Source: Climacteris rufus (lineage: Eukaryota; Chordata; Aves; Passeriformes; Climacteridae). Taken from it: a stretch of 64,000 nucleotides of DNA. Each line of letters starts with the position of its first letter. Positions within the stretch are counted from its first letter, which is position 1. Position numbers and translations under genes: made by a program. The stretch lies in NCBI GenBank assembly GCA_013398175.1, contig VZRZ01000212.1, positions 496,001 through 560,000 on the forward strand, read 5' to 3'. The notes below the pieces were generated by a model. The model had not been told where the DNA came from, ran no database searches, and saw only the letters and a program-made list of their open reading frames with translations. Shown here piece after piece: positions 51,311-64,000 of the stretch.

Positions 51311-51679
51311 TCCTGAAGCTCAAAAGTAGAGATTTCTGCCATGTACACTGCTACAAAAAGCTATTGCCAAAATAGATTTTAAAAAAATAATTGGCTTGCT
51401 CCATGAGAATCAGGTGCCTTTTGTAGCACCTGCTGAGTCAGTGGTAGGCAAGTGATGGTGTCCAGTTACACAAAACAAACAGGGAGAATATCTGCCCTAG
51501 CAGCCCACAGCTGTGGGTTTGTCCACATTCCCTATGGCAAAACGTTAATTGCTTTTATTCAGGAAATACTTTTGGTGCCTACTTCCAGTTTCATTTTGAC
51601 ACTTGGAATTTGGATGCATCAAAACAGTTCCTCCTTTGGGTGTACCTGGTTCGTATCTCTGATGTGTTTGCTCATGAAA

Positions 51680-51975
51680 TGGGCCCAGCCTCTTCTCCAA
51701 GGTGCAGTGATCATGCAGTAGGCAGCAGGCACAAGCTGGAAGACAAAGAACTGAATTCTCAGAAAACCATAGGGATAGTGAAATATGGGAAGAGGTTGTC
51801 CAAGAGGTATGTGAAATCAGCATACTTGAAAATGCTCAAAGCTCATCTGGTCAAGGACTTGAGCAGCCTGCTTTAGCTGGACATGTGTTGTATAGGGGTG
51901 TTCCCAAATGGCTGCAGGGATCCCTTTCAGTGTATGTTGTCCTACAGTTACGAGCTCTATGTGCAAGGTGCATTA
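51680..51975 (+). repeat. Degraded CR1 LINE 3' fragment
   Basis: GGCAGCAGGCACAAGCTGGA, AAGAGGTTGTCCAAGAGG, AAATGCTCAAAGCTCATCTG and AGCAGCCTGCTTTAGCTGGA follow the CR1 3' ORF2/UTR order, with much divergence. The tail near 51920 is decayed. Confidence 0.75.
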
Positions 51976-54900
51976 CTTGAATGTGTTGTGTATTACATGT
52001 CAAGGCAGTCAGTGGGTTTGGTAAAGGTAGTGCTCTGTGGAAGAGAAGGCAGCAAAAATTAACTATTTCATTGTACAGAATTGCTTTGTAGGCCACTTTT
52101 AGAGATAAGTGGCATAAAAACCCAGCATGTTATGCAATATGAGTAGCCTCAGTAGAGAACATCTTGAGCATTTGCCTTGTGTTCTCCACAAAAGAACAAT
52201 ACCCTTCTATGGCTAATCCAAGCTGCAGTTGATTGAGTTAGATTTCTGCTGCCGGGATAATTGGACACTGTTTCAGAAACGCCTGGGAATTTCTTGAGGC
52301 TTGTAACACAAGTTGCCATACAAAGTTCCCAGTGTGCTGTCCTCTAAACACACAGTGCTCTGTGAAAAGAGTGCTCCAGCCATCCGGAATGATCAGAGTA
52401 ACCCCGCATGTAAATGTGACCTTCTCCCTGCCTCACAGAGCTGCTGTGTCTGGGGCCAACTGTCATTCACAGAAACTCTTTCATTTGATCAAGTCTTGAA
52501 AACAAGCAAGAAATATGAAATTTCTCCTCCTTCTTCCCCATCCAAACCGTTTTATTCCTTCTGGCCTTCCTTAAGATAACGTTCTGTGAAATGGTTTGTG
52601 AGAGAGGAGCTGCTGGTGTGGGCTGAAATGTAAAGTGGCATTTATGCAAGAGCTGGAAACACAGAGTGATCTAATTATGTGCAGATGTAACACATTTCCT
52701 TTTTTTTTTTAAATTATGCTAATGATTTTTTTGTTTTATAAGTTTTATGGTAAACAATTTGATTCTTATATTGGTCTGCAACATACTCCTACTAGGGAGT
52801 TAATAAAAATCTGAATTAAAAAGCATATGTGCATGTAATTTCCAAACAGTTCTTAATATGAATCATTGACTCATAAAGAATGGTGGCTGGTAGTTAGTAT
52901 TCTGGATACTCTGGTGCTTAATTCATTTGATTTTAAGTTTCCAGCTTGTTTATTCATTTGTTATAGCATTTAAAATCATCTTGGCTTACTCCTCATTTTC
53001 CTTAATGGAACTAAGTTGTGGGTCTGTAAGCTGCATTACTTCCTTAACAGCATATTTAATATGATTCTGTTATCCCTGGCTAGTCAAATTGGCACATGTC
53101 CTTAAAATAAAATGAAATGTAATTCGTTATGGTATTCACTATTGGGATTTTTCCCAGCTATTTCTGGAAGGAGCGTAAATCCAAAGATTAGGAAAGAAAC
53201 ATTAATCAAGTTATTTCATTATTGTTTTTTTTGTTAATTCATCAGAGAATTAACACAGTAAGAGTCCAAAATTGCAAATATTGCATCTACTTAAAATGGA
53301 TTTATTCAATAACGTTTAAGTAACTCAGACAATAAATGGGTCACCCAGAAATACATTTTCCCCTTGTTCCCAGGTACTTGGAATATCAAAACATAGGAAA
53401 AAAGAAAACACAAGTTTAGCTAAAAATTAGCTGAGCATCTGTATTATGACATGTTAAAGAAATTGTTGTTTCTTCTCTATTTTTGTATATTTCCACCACC
53501 TCCCAGAAATTACAAACAGCATATTTTCAACATCTCAACATTTTGTATGGGATATAGATGCGTCTGTCTTGTATTCTGAATAATATTATGGTTCCTGAAA
53601 ATTTCTGGGTCACTCACACTACTAACACAGTCGGTCAGTACTGGAATTATTTTGAAAATCTGGAAAAAATTTGAGCAAGAAAAAAATGATAACAGTTGTT
53701 GAACAAAACACAAACCATGATTGCAGTAGTGGTATCTTTCAGACCGATAATTTATTTCTTAGATACTGCTTGGTTTTGAATTTTGACCATAGAGTATGGG
53801 CTAGTTTTTCACAACAAGAAATGTAAAAGTAGTTCTGGCAGTGAAAAGTCAGCAAGTTATCTGTAGAAATTAAAGGATTGAGCACCTTCTATTTTACAGA
53901 AATCAACAGTGTCATTCTGAAATCCATGTGAGCTGGCTGTACTTGGTAACTTTCTTCCTGCAGCCTGTTTTGGGGCTTTTTTTATTGATATGATGAAATT
54001 TGAATTAGTCCTTAAACACTTTTAGAAGACTGCATTGTGCCTACATACATAAATTAATGTATAAGGGTCCCAAATATGTCTAGAGGTCAGATTTTACAAG
54101 TAACACATCATGCTTTTGACCAGTGGATTTGATTATGAAGGAGAAAAACCTCAGTGATAAATAAAGAAATTACAGATTATAAAATGCAATCCATAAGAAC
54201 ACCAAGCATAATATGTCACATTCTGATACCAGATGTTTCTGTGTCATTTGAGGACAGATCATGAGATATTTCTTTTCATTCTTTCTTTACAGAACAGTAG
54301 ATAGTTTTGTTAAATTTGCAGATGAGTTCTGTGTATATAAATCATGGTATCTTTAGTCTCATCCTTCTGTCTCTTTTAAAGCAGTTATAGTAGTGTCATA
54401 GGTAGTCAAGGATATTTGTTTGATAAGGACTCCCTGTGCAGATATATTACTTTCAGAGGTTTTCCAAAATCTTATTTTCAAAACTGATTTTAATCTTTTA
54501 TCCTTCCAGGCTTCTTGGTTATCACTAATAGCAACAACAGTTATGGAGATCCCTGTTAGTCACGTAATTATTCCATCCAGACATTTGCAGTATACAGGTT
54601 AGAGAGGGCCAGCTGTACATACCAAGAGCCTAACTAACACTCTTTTCTTATATTCTTAAATTTGATTTAGGAAGATGAGGTAATGAGGTGCTGCAGTGAT
54701 CTTATTATTCTTCCTTTGGTTAAATGATTTTCTTTTTCTAGATTCATGGACTGAAATATAAATTAATATACTTTGCTACTTTACTTTTTTAAGCATTTAG
54801 TTCATTCCAAAGTGAGAACTGTCCTATATTAGTATGACCTTTTGAGAGATCTCATAGCAGTAGTATTGATCAGTGACACAAGTTTTAGAAATAATGCAGA

Positions 54901-56130
54901 GAAGCAGCCAGAATCTCAGCTGAAGTCTGTATAAATCTCATCTGTCTCTCAGTTGGAGTGATGCTGATGTTGCAATACTTATGCAAAATGGAAAAGAACT
55001 TGGTTGCTTTCATATCTCTAAATTTAGTGTGTGGGTGGGCCAGGACAGTGAAGAGTTTATAACATCTCTATGTATTAATAAATCCATTTTGTGTGTGAAC
55101 CTCTGTAAACCTTTCATCATCCATTAAAAATGTTGCTGTGCTGTTGACAATCAGTTTCAGTAGAAAGAAAGACTTGAGGAAGACCTAGTACACTTATTTC
55201 CTGTAACATGCAAGCCACTGTAATTATGGGTCATTTGCTTGGCTTCTTTGGTAATTAATAGTTTTAATTGCATTTAGTTCCATGGAATTAGTTAAGCTTC
55301 TCATTATGCATATTGCCTTCCATAATCATCGGTTCCTTTCCTACAGTAAGCTTAGTGACATCATGGAAGTCAATTAGGTCTTTCAAGGCAGAGCAGTGAA
55401 GTACATTCCTTTGTATGAGCTGTATCAGAAAAGGTTTCTGAAAGGCCTTGATAATGCTCTTCTGTGCAACATTTAAGCTTATTCTTCAAAAAGCAAAGCC
55501 TGTCAGAGTTTCATTTATTGTCATCAGAGTGCTTAAGGTCATGAACTAAGGTATTGTTAGGGAAAAAACCCATAGGCAGAGCCATGCTTCCATTCTAATA
55601 GCAATTGTACCAAGCTTTCCAGGATCAGCTGGTTACATATTTGTAGTTAGTAATAGTGATAATGGTCAACATTTGAAAGTATCACATTGTTCAAACTGGA
55701 ATGCAGTGACTGTATGAAGGAAATGAGCACAAGAGAGGTTGGTGTGGTTCCTTTGGCTCACAAAAAATCATTAATTAAGTTTTACTTTATTACATGCAAG
55801 GTAGAAAGCACCTTTAACTTTTCTCTTCACAGACTTCAGGTCATTGCTGACATTGAAAGGCAAGAATCAATATTTTTAAAAGAAAGGAAATCAGAAAGAA
55901 AGAGTTCATTCCTTTTTTCTCTTCCACAGTCTCTGATAGATGGATATATATAGGGCAGACATTTAATATACCTTGCAAAAATTTTTTCTTTTGAACATAA
56001 AAAAGTTTTTGGTCGTTGCAACATGGGTCTCATAGAGCACAGCCAGAACAAGCCCTGTGCATGCCTTATGTTCTGCAGTGAAATAGTTGTATATTGGAGA
56101 ACATAAAAGATGCAGTATGATGTTGTATGT

Positions 56131-56262
56131 TCATAGAATCATAGAATATCCTGAGCCAGAAAGGACCCACAGGACAGCCCCAGGAATCACACCATGTACC
56201 TGAGAGCATTGATTAGTAGATGTAAGGAAAATTGCCCTAACCATCCTAAGAGTTGTTTTCAA
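56131..56262 (-). repeat. CR1 LINE 3' tail, minus strand
   Basis: TCATAGAATCATAGAATATC is the reverse complement of the CR1 terminal octamer repeat. It is followed by AAAGGACCCACAGGACAGCC and CACACCATGTACCTGAGAGC, as in CR1-X-type tails. Confidence 0.85.
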
Positions 56263-56294
56263 TTACTGAAATTACTTGTGGCAGTGATTTTGGC

Positions 56295-56333
<39 letters not shown>
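56295..56333 (+). repeat. (AGT)13 microsatellite
   Basis: Thirteen perfect AGT units. Such a perfect trinucleotide run is likely length-variable. Confidence 0.98.
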
Positions 56334-56334
<1 letters not shown>

Positions 56335-57328
56335 CTAATAATATTGATAATAAATGCAATATGAATTGCAGAAGTGTTAGAAACCATGTGTCAGTATAGG
56401 TCAGAATTTTTCAGATTGTTGGATGCCAGAAGTTGCATGGGGTGACCGTGACCAAAACTCCAAACTGAACACTAGGTAATGAGAGGAAGAGATGCTTCAT
56501 AATATAAATTCTGGAATGAACTCCAGAAGCATTATTTTTTTATTACATAAAATTACAGACCATATGATTTTTATATATTTATCTTATATGTTTAATATTC
56601 AGTATTCTGATGTTAAATTACAAAATACACATAAATAGTGTATGATTAGCAACTTTGCTTCCAAACTGCGATCTTGAATGATTGTGACTATTGTAAGACA
56701 TGGAACTTCTACCTGACTAAACTGTTTCTTCTCTAAATGTAGCCTTCTGATATAATTGCTTATTTTCTTTCTCATCAATGCTTTGGAAGAATTAAGCAAA
56801 TAGACCATGACTTTGAAAGCGCACTCCTGATAAGTGGTGTCTGTCTCTGTCACTCATCCAAAGTCCTACTGTTGACCTAGGTAGTGTAGTGCAGTGTTCC
56901 CTGCCTTGTGTAAGTAGGAAATGCCACACCTGTAAGAGAAAGCACTGCTTTTGTACAGTGTAAAGTTGGTTTGGAAGAGTTTCCTGCTTATAAAGAAATT
57001 TAGGCACTTGCCTAATTTTGCTTTAAGCGTGTGATTAAAACCATCTCTATAAAACAAAGCACTTAGGAACATCTGGATAACCAGTTTCTGGGATTTAAGT
57101 ATGTGTGTTGATGTTTTTTGAATTGAAATTAATTAAAGGTTAATTACTATGCAGATGTTCAAATTGAGAGGCTTCCTCTTGTTCTAATTAGGTGTGTCTG
57201 AACCAAGAATGAAATATAGTTTTCCTACCAAGTTTCATTTGGGATCATTCTCTCTTTTAAAGCAAGCTATTAAAAGTTCATAGTTACATTATTATTTACT
57301 TTTTCCCCCTCACCTCCTTGTTTCTCAG

Positions 57329-57505
57329 TGTCTTGTGTTTGAAGATGCACCACTTGGAGTCAAAGGAGCCCTGGCAGCAGGAATGCAAGTGGTTATGATT
57401 CCAGATGAAAAGTTAAATCCAGATCTTAAAAAGGAGGCAACGCTTGTGCTGAATTCCATGGAAGATTTCCAACCAGAACTGTTTGGTTTACCAGCATATG
57501 ATTAA
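57329..57505 (+). CDS. PUDP: PUDP terminal coding exon, HAD motif IV and C-terminus
   Basis: The last coding exon has 58 codons plus TAA at 57503-57505. It begins CLVFEDAPLGVKGALAAGMQ; the E-D pair is HAD motif IV, which coordinates the catalytic Mg2+, and the Gly-rich end packs the core. It closes with LNSMEDFQPELFGLPAYD, matching the human C-terminal tail, which ends in SYE. The acceptor is the pyrimidine-rich tract ending tttctcag at 57321-57328, and intron phase 0 agrees with the exon upstream. The three exons together give 208 residues, equal to human residues 21-228, so I see no truncation, frameshift or premature stop in this part of the gene. Confidence 0.96.
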   Translation, partial: CLVFEDAPLGVKGALAAGMQVVMIPDEKLNPDLKKEATLVLNSMEDFQPELFGLPAYD

Positions 57506-57570
57506 TGCCTAATGCCTATGAGCATGTACTTGACTGGAGATTAATTAAAAGAGAAATGAAATTTTATTTT
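57506..57570 (+). terminator. PUDP: Short PUDP 3' UTR with ATTAAA poly(A) signal
   Basis: ATTAAA at 57544-57549 lies about 40 bases past the stop codon. It is followed by a T/GT-rich stretch (about 57562-57590) of the kind that binds the cleavage-stimulation factor. This would give a 3' UTR of roughly 60-70 bases. No AATAAA was found by eye in the next 2 kb; one occurs at 59732-59737 and could serve a longer form. The end is predicted from motifs only. Confidence 0.5.
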
Positions 57571-60500
57571 GGTTTTATGATTGTTTTTCATCTTTTACTC
57601 TCTTCCTCAAAACTATAGCACAAAAATCCTGTAAACACCAACTTTTTTTTACACAGTACTTCTGATAAATTGTCTGGAATGTTTATGATTTGTCCTTTTG
57701 CTAAATGCTAAATTGAAGCAGAATCTTCCTGTTAAGTGAATCCAGCCTTGTTCTATGCACATGATAATGTTTTCTGGGAATATTATGAAACTATTTAGAC
57801 AATTTATTGTAACTGCATTGTAAGCTTCTTGTTCTGTTTCCACTTGAATGACTTACTGTTTAGATCTTAACCAGAAATCAGTTCTGGATTGGCTGTTATC
57901 CCATTATATTGTTTTTGACACAGTTATTGCTATCAACATGTTTATCCATTTCTTCATCCCATACTTGCCCATCTATTCCACTCGTATTGTGTTGTCTTTT
58001 TTCTTTTTCCCCCCTACTTCTTTATAGGAGTTTTTATTGTATTTTCTGTGGGGTTTTTATTTTGTTTTCTTCTTAGAGATTGAATGAGAAGACTTACAGA
58101 GGTCCCTTAAAACCTCCATTATTCTATAATTCTGTAATTATATTTTCTGATCATCTCCTAGGAGCTATACAAGGGTATATGATCTTAGAATTTAACCATA
58201 ACACTTTACATCTTGTTTCTTTCATTTCCTTGTATCCTTCTTATTTTCCATGTTGCCATGTAGCCTTCCCTTTCATTCTTGTGAAATTAATGCTTCCTGT
58301 CTGTATGCTTCAATTCTGATAAAGTTATGGCCCTAACTCTTGTATCCAAATAGCTTGCTGTATACTGTTCCTAATTTCCATTCTTAGCTTGTCCTTGAGC
58401 CCTTGTTTTTCATCAATTTCCCTACATTGAGTTTTGCTATTTATTTTTAAAGTGAAGAAATTGCAGATTTGGTTTAGATAAATACTTAAAATGTATTTTC
58501 CTGTCTACCACAATTTCCATTAAATGTTTATGTTGTCAACTGTCCCTCTTACTTCTGTCTTTTTCTGGCATCTTGTCATTACAAGGGCAAGGGTCTCTTT
58601 ATAAAATGCTAGACAGGTTTTGGTGGACTCCACAACTACATGTATGACACAGTGGAGTAAATGTCTTTTACCTTGCCTAAAGAAAGATACAATCTGTAGG
58701 ATTTGTGACTGTTTTATAAAATTAATTATTATATTCAGCACTGAAACACCTACATTTCTAATGAGTATCCATGAAGTACTCCACAGTCTTGGTTAAATAT
58801 CAAGCTCCATAATGACAAGAGGCCTGAAATATGTCAAATCACATAATTTCCATGTATTATGAGAAGCCTTCTCTGACCTCATTTTTTTAAAATATTATCT
58901 GTTTATATATGATCTTCATCACATTTTCTAGGCATTTCTGGTGTTAAACTGTTTTAGATTTAAGGACATTTTGTCAGGAACAAAAATGAATGAATTATAG
59001 ACTCTTCAGTATTCATGGTGAGTTTCCTTAGATTTTCTTATGTATTTCTAAAACCCTCAAACTTTTATATCTTTTATGTAGACTATTATTATTTTCTTTT
59101 ACTGTAGTCTGTTTATACCTCAAGAAATTAAGGACATTTGGTTCCGTATGGTCAGTCAGATATGACCTGTATGATACCAGAATCTTTTTATACATGCAGT
59201 ATAATGTTTTGCAGTTAAATGCTTTTTATTCTAAGGATCTGGAGGCATTTTTTGGGACAAGGGTGAATATTGATTCAGTGTAAGTATTCTCCAGATTTTC
59301 TTGGTTTTTTTGGCATGGATATTGCAGTCGTAAGTATTTGCATAGTGACAACAATCTGTCCCATCCAATGTGAACTTAATTTCTGGTCTTCCTAGACAAG
59401 ACAATAGAAATATTGCTGTATAATTCCTCCTTTGACTTATGTTACAGAACACAAAGTGTTACTTAGAGCAATAATTCTGAGCTTTCAAGTGTAAAACAGG
59501 TGCCTGTTGGGATCCCCTTTTTTCATAACTCCTGAATTCCAACAGGGAAGTTACTAGGTAGAACAAACTTTAATAAGCTGTCATTAGTAACTTTTTCAAA
59601 GTTTTGCGTATATTTGGTTTAACTGGTGAGTTTTGCAAAAAAAAATTAAAATGAGATGTCTCATTTATACTTTGCTTTGAAGGAATTGTCATCAAAGTCT
59701 TGAATTTTGTTTTCAAAGATGTAGAGACATTAATAAATACACCACTGACAAAATCAGAGTTACTTCATCATGACCACCATGGTAAGATCAGCATATCCTG
59801 CAATTCTAATTTAATAGCCTTATCTTTTGCTGAAGACTAATAGTCAGAAACATATTGCTCCTTAACTCATCAGCAAATCCTATCCCATACAATTATTCTT
59901 CCATTCATTTAGTATCCCACCTGGCAGTTGTCAGTGAGATTTTGGCCCCAAATTGAAGTCTGTGAACCTGAGCCATATGCTATAAACTTCCCATCATTCT
60001 AGTACTAATACATTCTCCTTCATGTACTTTTCAGCTTGTTGTTCACCAACTTCCTGGTCCTGTGCTGAACATTTAACTGTTACTGAAGTACTTTTTAGTG
60101 TTGTGGCTAGCTTTTCTCTTTACTGAATGAGAAATCAAAACAGCACACAGAATTAAATCCTTCTTCTACAGTAACCCTAAAATCCTGTGATCTCCATTAT
60201 ATGTAAGGTAGACATTCATGTCACCAGTAGATGACTGTAGCCTGCCTGATTAACCACATACCAAGTATCAACATATGTTTGTATATATTTCTTTACCCAG
60301 TTTTTGGTTGGATTTGTGGCTCTGTAGCTCAATCATCTCAACAACATCTGTTCAGAAAAGAAAAAAAGGATTAAAAACTTGGATCCCTTCCCTTCCTTCC
60401 ATCTGCTGCTTTCCAGATGAAGTCCTGTTCTGACTGAACTGAAAAAAATCCATACCAGATCCTGGCTACAGATCATGAGAACATGTGAGCAATCAGGACA

Positions 60501-63500
60501 TTTGAATGCTCCATCTGTGTTTTTATGAAGAGGATTGTTAAAAAATAATCCAAAAAGTCTATCCTCTAACTCAGCAAGCAGACTTAAATCCCAGTAAATA
60601 GTTAACACATGCTTAATTCATTTTTATTAAGCAAAGAATAAGCACCAGCTTAATTTTAAGGATACATTTAATTTTATTTGGCTTAATATAGAACATGTGC
60701 TTCAGGCATTTCCTGAGAAGGATTTTAGCCTCCAGAAAATAAAGGCAAAACTTTCTGACCAAGTTTTTACCATTGAAAATAGGATAAGTGCAGCAAGATG
60801 GAGCTAAATTCGGTCATGAAAATAAATTAAAAGGGAAAAAAGAAAAGACAAGCTGGTGATGTATGAACTGTTGTACTGGAACTTAAACTCCTTTCTACCT
60901 CACAAGTGAATTAGGATTTACATTTTACTGGAACTTCAATAGGATTAATTTTGGTAGAATTTCCAGGTTGCAAAGATATACATAAACAGGGGTTTCATTG
61001 AATATATTCAGGTGAAAATTCATTGCCTTGGAACAGGATTAATTTAAAAATGCAGTCTGACTTCTGTGAAGCTTGGGATTTGCCTTCTACAAATAAAGAT
61101 CAGAAAAAGCTGAGATATTCATTCCTCATTTGGATTAGATGTCTTTCTGAGGAATGCTATACTTAAACCAAAGAAATCTCTGCCCAGAGTCATTCATGTT
61201 GCATATATTCCAAAACATGTCTTCAGTAGAATCCAAACTAGAAAAAAAAGTTACAAGAAAATTCATAGAAAGAAAAGATGAAATTATTTTCTACTACATT
61301 AAAATTCATATGTATCTTTAACAATTAGAGAATGAAGCTTGACATTGGCTGCTTTCTTGCTAGCTCTAGATACTGGTGATCCATACAGAAATTCACTTTT
61401 TTTTTTTTTTAATCTTGATAAATTTAGTTACCAAGAACACTAGCTAGGCACTAAATTCCACAATTCCATGGGGCATATGAAAATTTTATTTGTTGCTAAT
61501 TCTTTAATATTAGAATAATGTTAAACAATAATTTTTTTCACAATTAATTTGTTTCCATGCATTTGTTTCTAATTTAACCACTTTGTGTCTTCACTGAACT
61601 TACTGTGTTTTGGCATAGAGAAGGTAGGACTGGTCTTTTTGTCACTTTAATGGAAATAAATGGAAATAGTGGAGTGGAGGAAAAGTTCTTCAGAACACTT
61701 CTCTGTCTCAAGGGAAGAATGACTGTCGTCAACACTTTATGTTAACCTTTGCTTTGGCGACAATTCTAAATTGTGGGCCTAATCATCTATTACAGTGAAG
61801 AACAGAAGAAGGACAACAACTCAAACTAAACTCCCTTCCAGAACTTCCAAGAGCCAAGGAAGCTACGCCCGGCAGGAGGGCTCACTGAATGTGCCAGTGG
61901 CTGTGTCTACACCAGGTAGATCGGTGTAAAAAAAAAAAAAAAAAAAGGTATATATATATTTATATGTAGATGTAGATGTATATGTATATGCATATGTATA
62001 TGTATATATGTGTATTAGAGGGCAGGGAGCAGCATAAGAAAGGCTGTTGGTCTCTTCTGCACATCAGCCCTTTGATTTATGGGCTCTAAGTCCTCATATT
62101 CAAAATGTTAGTTGTTGGCTCACTCTTGTGATGAAAACAAGCCTCAGCAGAGAGAGAGATCATTTCAGATCTCGCTCCACTCTGTGGCTCTTTCCCCAGA
62201 ATATCTGAAATATGAAAGTGGAACAGGAAATGAAATATCATTGTTGATATCCACGGTTCCTGTGATTCAAAAAATAGCAGAGAGGGCATTATTTAGTGAA
62301 GTACAGAATGGTAGAAGAAAGGAGCTGGAGACAAGGAAGTGACCCATGGTATAAACCATCTAGGACCTAGCAATCCAATTAAATGAAGGAAGTGTAAAGA
62401 GTAAAGTCTTCCACTTGTCCGTAGGAAAAATGTAAAAGCAGTTAATTATGGAGGAAAAATTTTTTGCATCAACAGAAGCAAAACCTAGTTCAAAAACATA
62501 TTCAAAGATATTGTGTTATGAGAGACAGATTTCTACAGATAAGAGTCAACCCCTATGGCAACTAAAGCAATTTTCCCATAGAGGGGATATTGATTTTCAC
62601 TGTCTTTCATCTGTGATATCATGGTTACGTTAGTGAAGTGTATTACAGTGTTTTGTTTCACAAAGAGCAATAAGGCTATATAGCCAGCAACTTTTCCTCA
62701 TCTACAGAACTTTGGAAGTTGGAGAACCGAGGTTAAGTAGGTTCCTGTAAATTTGACAAAGCAGTTTTCACTGTATCATCTGGATGTCTTTCTAGTAATT
62801 TAATTGATTACTACTACCTAAGTACCTAGAGTGTGGCCAATGTGTCTAATAGTAACAGTATCCAATCCAAATCACTCTATGGCTGCAGGTGGAACTGCTA
62901 TCTTACACTCAAATGCAATAAAATGAAAAATATTAGGAGTTTCAAAGTAGAGGTTCTTTGTTCAGATAACCTTCCTACTTTTTGTGAAAAGGAAGTGTTT
63001 AGTAGGGGATCACATAGATCTGCAACTGGTAGAAAAACACACTCACCACCAGCTCCTCATAAAAAGATGCAGCTTGTTTGGGGAAGAATGTAAATATGGT
63101 ATTTCTACAAAATAGTTTTATTCCCAATGACTTTTCCAAAGGCAGGGTAGAAACATGAGGTTCAATAGGAAGGCACACACAGGTCAATCATTCTGAGCCT
63201 CCTCTGGTTCTCCCAGAGGAGCTGCCTGAGACCCAGAAGAGGAGAGGAATGCTTCTAGCTGTTAACCAAACAAATTCAGAAATACACAAGTTTTATCTCT
63301 GTTCCCAGTTTTCTCTATTGCACATGAACTTTAGAGATAAACAATATGTGGCATGCAGTTAGGTTCAACTTGCAGAAAAATCTCTGTATACTTTGCCAGA
63401 AATGCAGAGAAGTGACTTTGTGACATAGCAGTACAACTCCTGTTCTCAATGGTTGTCTCAGTGGCTGCTTCTCATGTTCCTGAGTTAATCAGCTGAGACA

Positions 63501-64000
63501 TGGTCAAGCACTGGACCGTGGTAGTTGAGCTGAAGAAAGAGAAGGTAAGTGCTACACTAGGGAATGCTTTTACTTTTCAGAAAATGCTGAAAGACATTCA
63601 ATAGTGTTGTACTTTGTGAAATGTCTTTTTGCTGTAGCAGAATGTAATTTCAGCAAACAATAGTTTTGTCACATGGAAATACTTCATGTATTTAACCTGC
63701 TGCAGAATATCCACAGAGACATGGATATCATAATCTGCTATTAAGTAGGGAGAGAACAGTTTTCATTACAGTACAAACAGAACATAAGATGAGGGATACC
63801 AATTGTTAATGTTTGCTAAAATAGCATCTTGACTTAAAGATTGTGAAGTCTATGCAAAATGTATTGAATCATTTTACTACTGTGTCTTCATTCTTGGATA
63901 TGATCCAGAACTGCTATATTTTACCTGCAAAATTGGAAAGCTGATTAAGTCAAAATGGATTTCCTGGAGGCCTATGACTGCAGCCTTGTATACTGATCCA
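57571..64000. other. Region downstream of PUDP, no gene recognised
   Basis: This is AT-rich intergenic-looking sequence with short chance ORFs only. It contains a T12 run near 61400, a 19-A run at 61928-61946 followed by TA/TATG low-complexity sequence to about 62015, and no exon matching a gene I know. A gtaagt donor-like site at 63545-63550 follows purine-rich sequence but has no supporting open frame. Confidence 0.7.
61928..62015 (+). repeat. Poly(A) run followed by TA/TATG low-complexity sequence
   Basis: Nineteen A residues at 61928-61946 are followed by TA and TATG/TAGATG-like repeats. The A-run could be the tail of an old retroposed copy, but the sequence before it was not recognised. 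Confidence 0.85.

Larger units (their letters stand above)
26737..57328 (+). other. PUDP: PUDP intron between exons 3 and 4 (30.6 kb)
   Basis: The intron runs from donor gtaaga to acceptor tttctcag. It carries most of the transposon-derived sequence of the window, listed separately. The unlabelled stretches (26737-28950, 31050-33100, 37900-42540, 45520-47250, 48020-50920 and 51980-56120) are AT-rich and show no gene, tRNA or repeat that I could identify with confidence. Confidence 0.9.

Noticed and set aside
63480..63550. Exon-like stretch ending in a gtaagt donor
   Set aside because: There is no convincing acceptor, no open frame with a known protein, and the motif occurs by chance in sequence of this length.

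Overview
The window is AT-rich vertebrate nuclear DNA, almost certainly from a bird and probably a passerine. CR1 LINE fragments recur in both orientations. Several ERVL- and ERVK-type solo LTRs resemble avian families. One short element near 47.9 kb joins a tRNA-Ile-derived head to a CR1-like tail, the architecture of the songbird TguSINE1 family. There are no operons, ribosome-binding sites, CRISPR arrays or dense bacterial-style ORFs. The species call rests on recognising repeat families, not on a database search.

Only one protein-coding gene is supported: the 3' three coding exons of PUDP (HDHD1), pseudouridine-5'-phosphatase, on the + strand. The exons lie at 14735-14953, 26507-26736 and 57329-57505. 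They have canonical AG/GT borders and join in frame to 208 residues plus a stop, the length expected for human PUDP from Asp21 to the C-terminus. The first coding exon, which carries the catalytic DxDG motif of the HAD superfamily, is not in the window and should lie upstream. Introns of 11.6 kb and 30.6 kb separate the three exons, and positions 1-14734 are the 3' part of a further intron.

Layout: 1-14734 is intron with an antisense LTR (~2.4-3.1 kb), a CR1 tail (3.8 kb), a GATA microsatellite (5.05 kb), an ERVL-type LTR (5.36-6.07 kb) and a four-copy 52-bp tandem repeat (13.38-13.59 kb). 14954-26506 is intron with an ERVL-type LTR (17.5-18.0 kb), an antisense CR1 tail (19.7 kb), a 220-bp LTR-like element with near-inverted ends (20.24-20.46 kb) and a CR1 ORF2 fragment (21.0 kb). 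26737-57328 is a large repeat-laden intron holding most of the LTRs, the internally deleted CR1 at 30.1-31.0 kb, two GC-rich unidentified islands (42.5-43.5 and 44.6-45.4 kb), the CR1/SINE pair at 47.3-48.0 kb and an AGT microsatellite at 56.3 kb. 57506-64000 holds a short 3' UTR with a likely poly(A) signal and then AT-rich sequence with no gene I can recognise.

The listed small ORFs outside the PUDP exons look like chance ORFs or lie in repeats. I see no new biological system here. The points worth checking are the transposon insertions in the introns, several of which keep promoter and poly(A) motifs, and a few unidentified repeat-like blocks.
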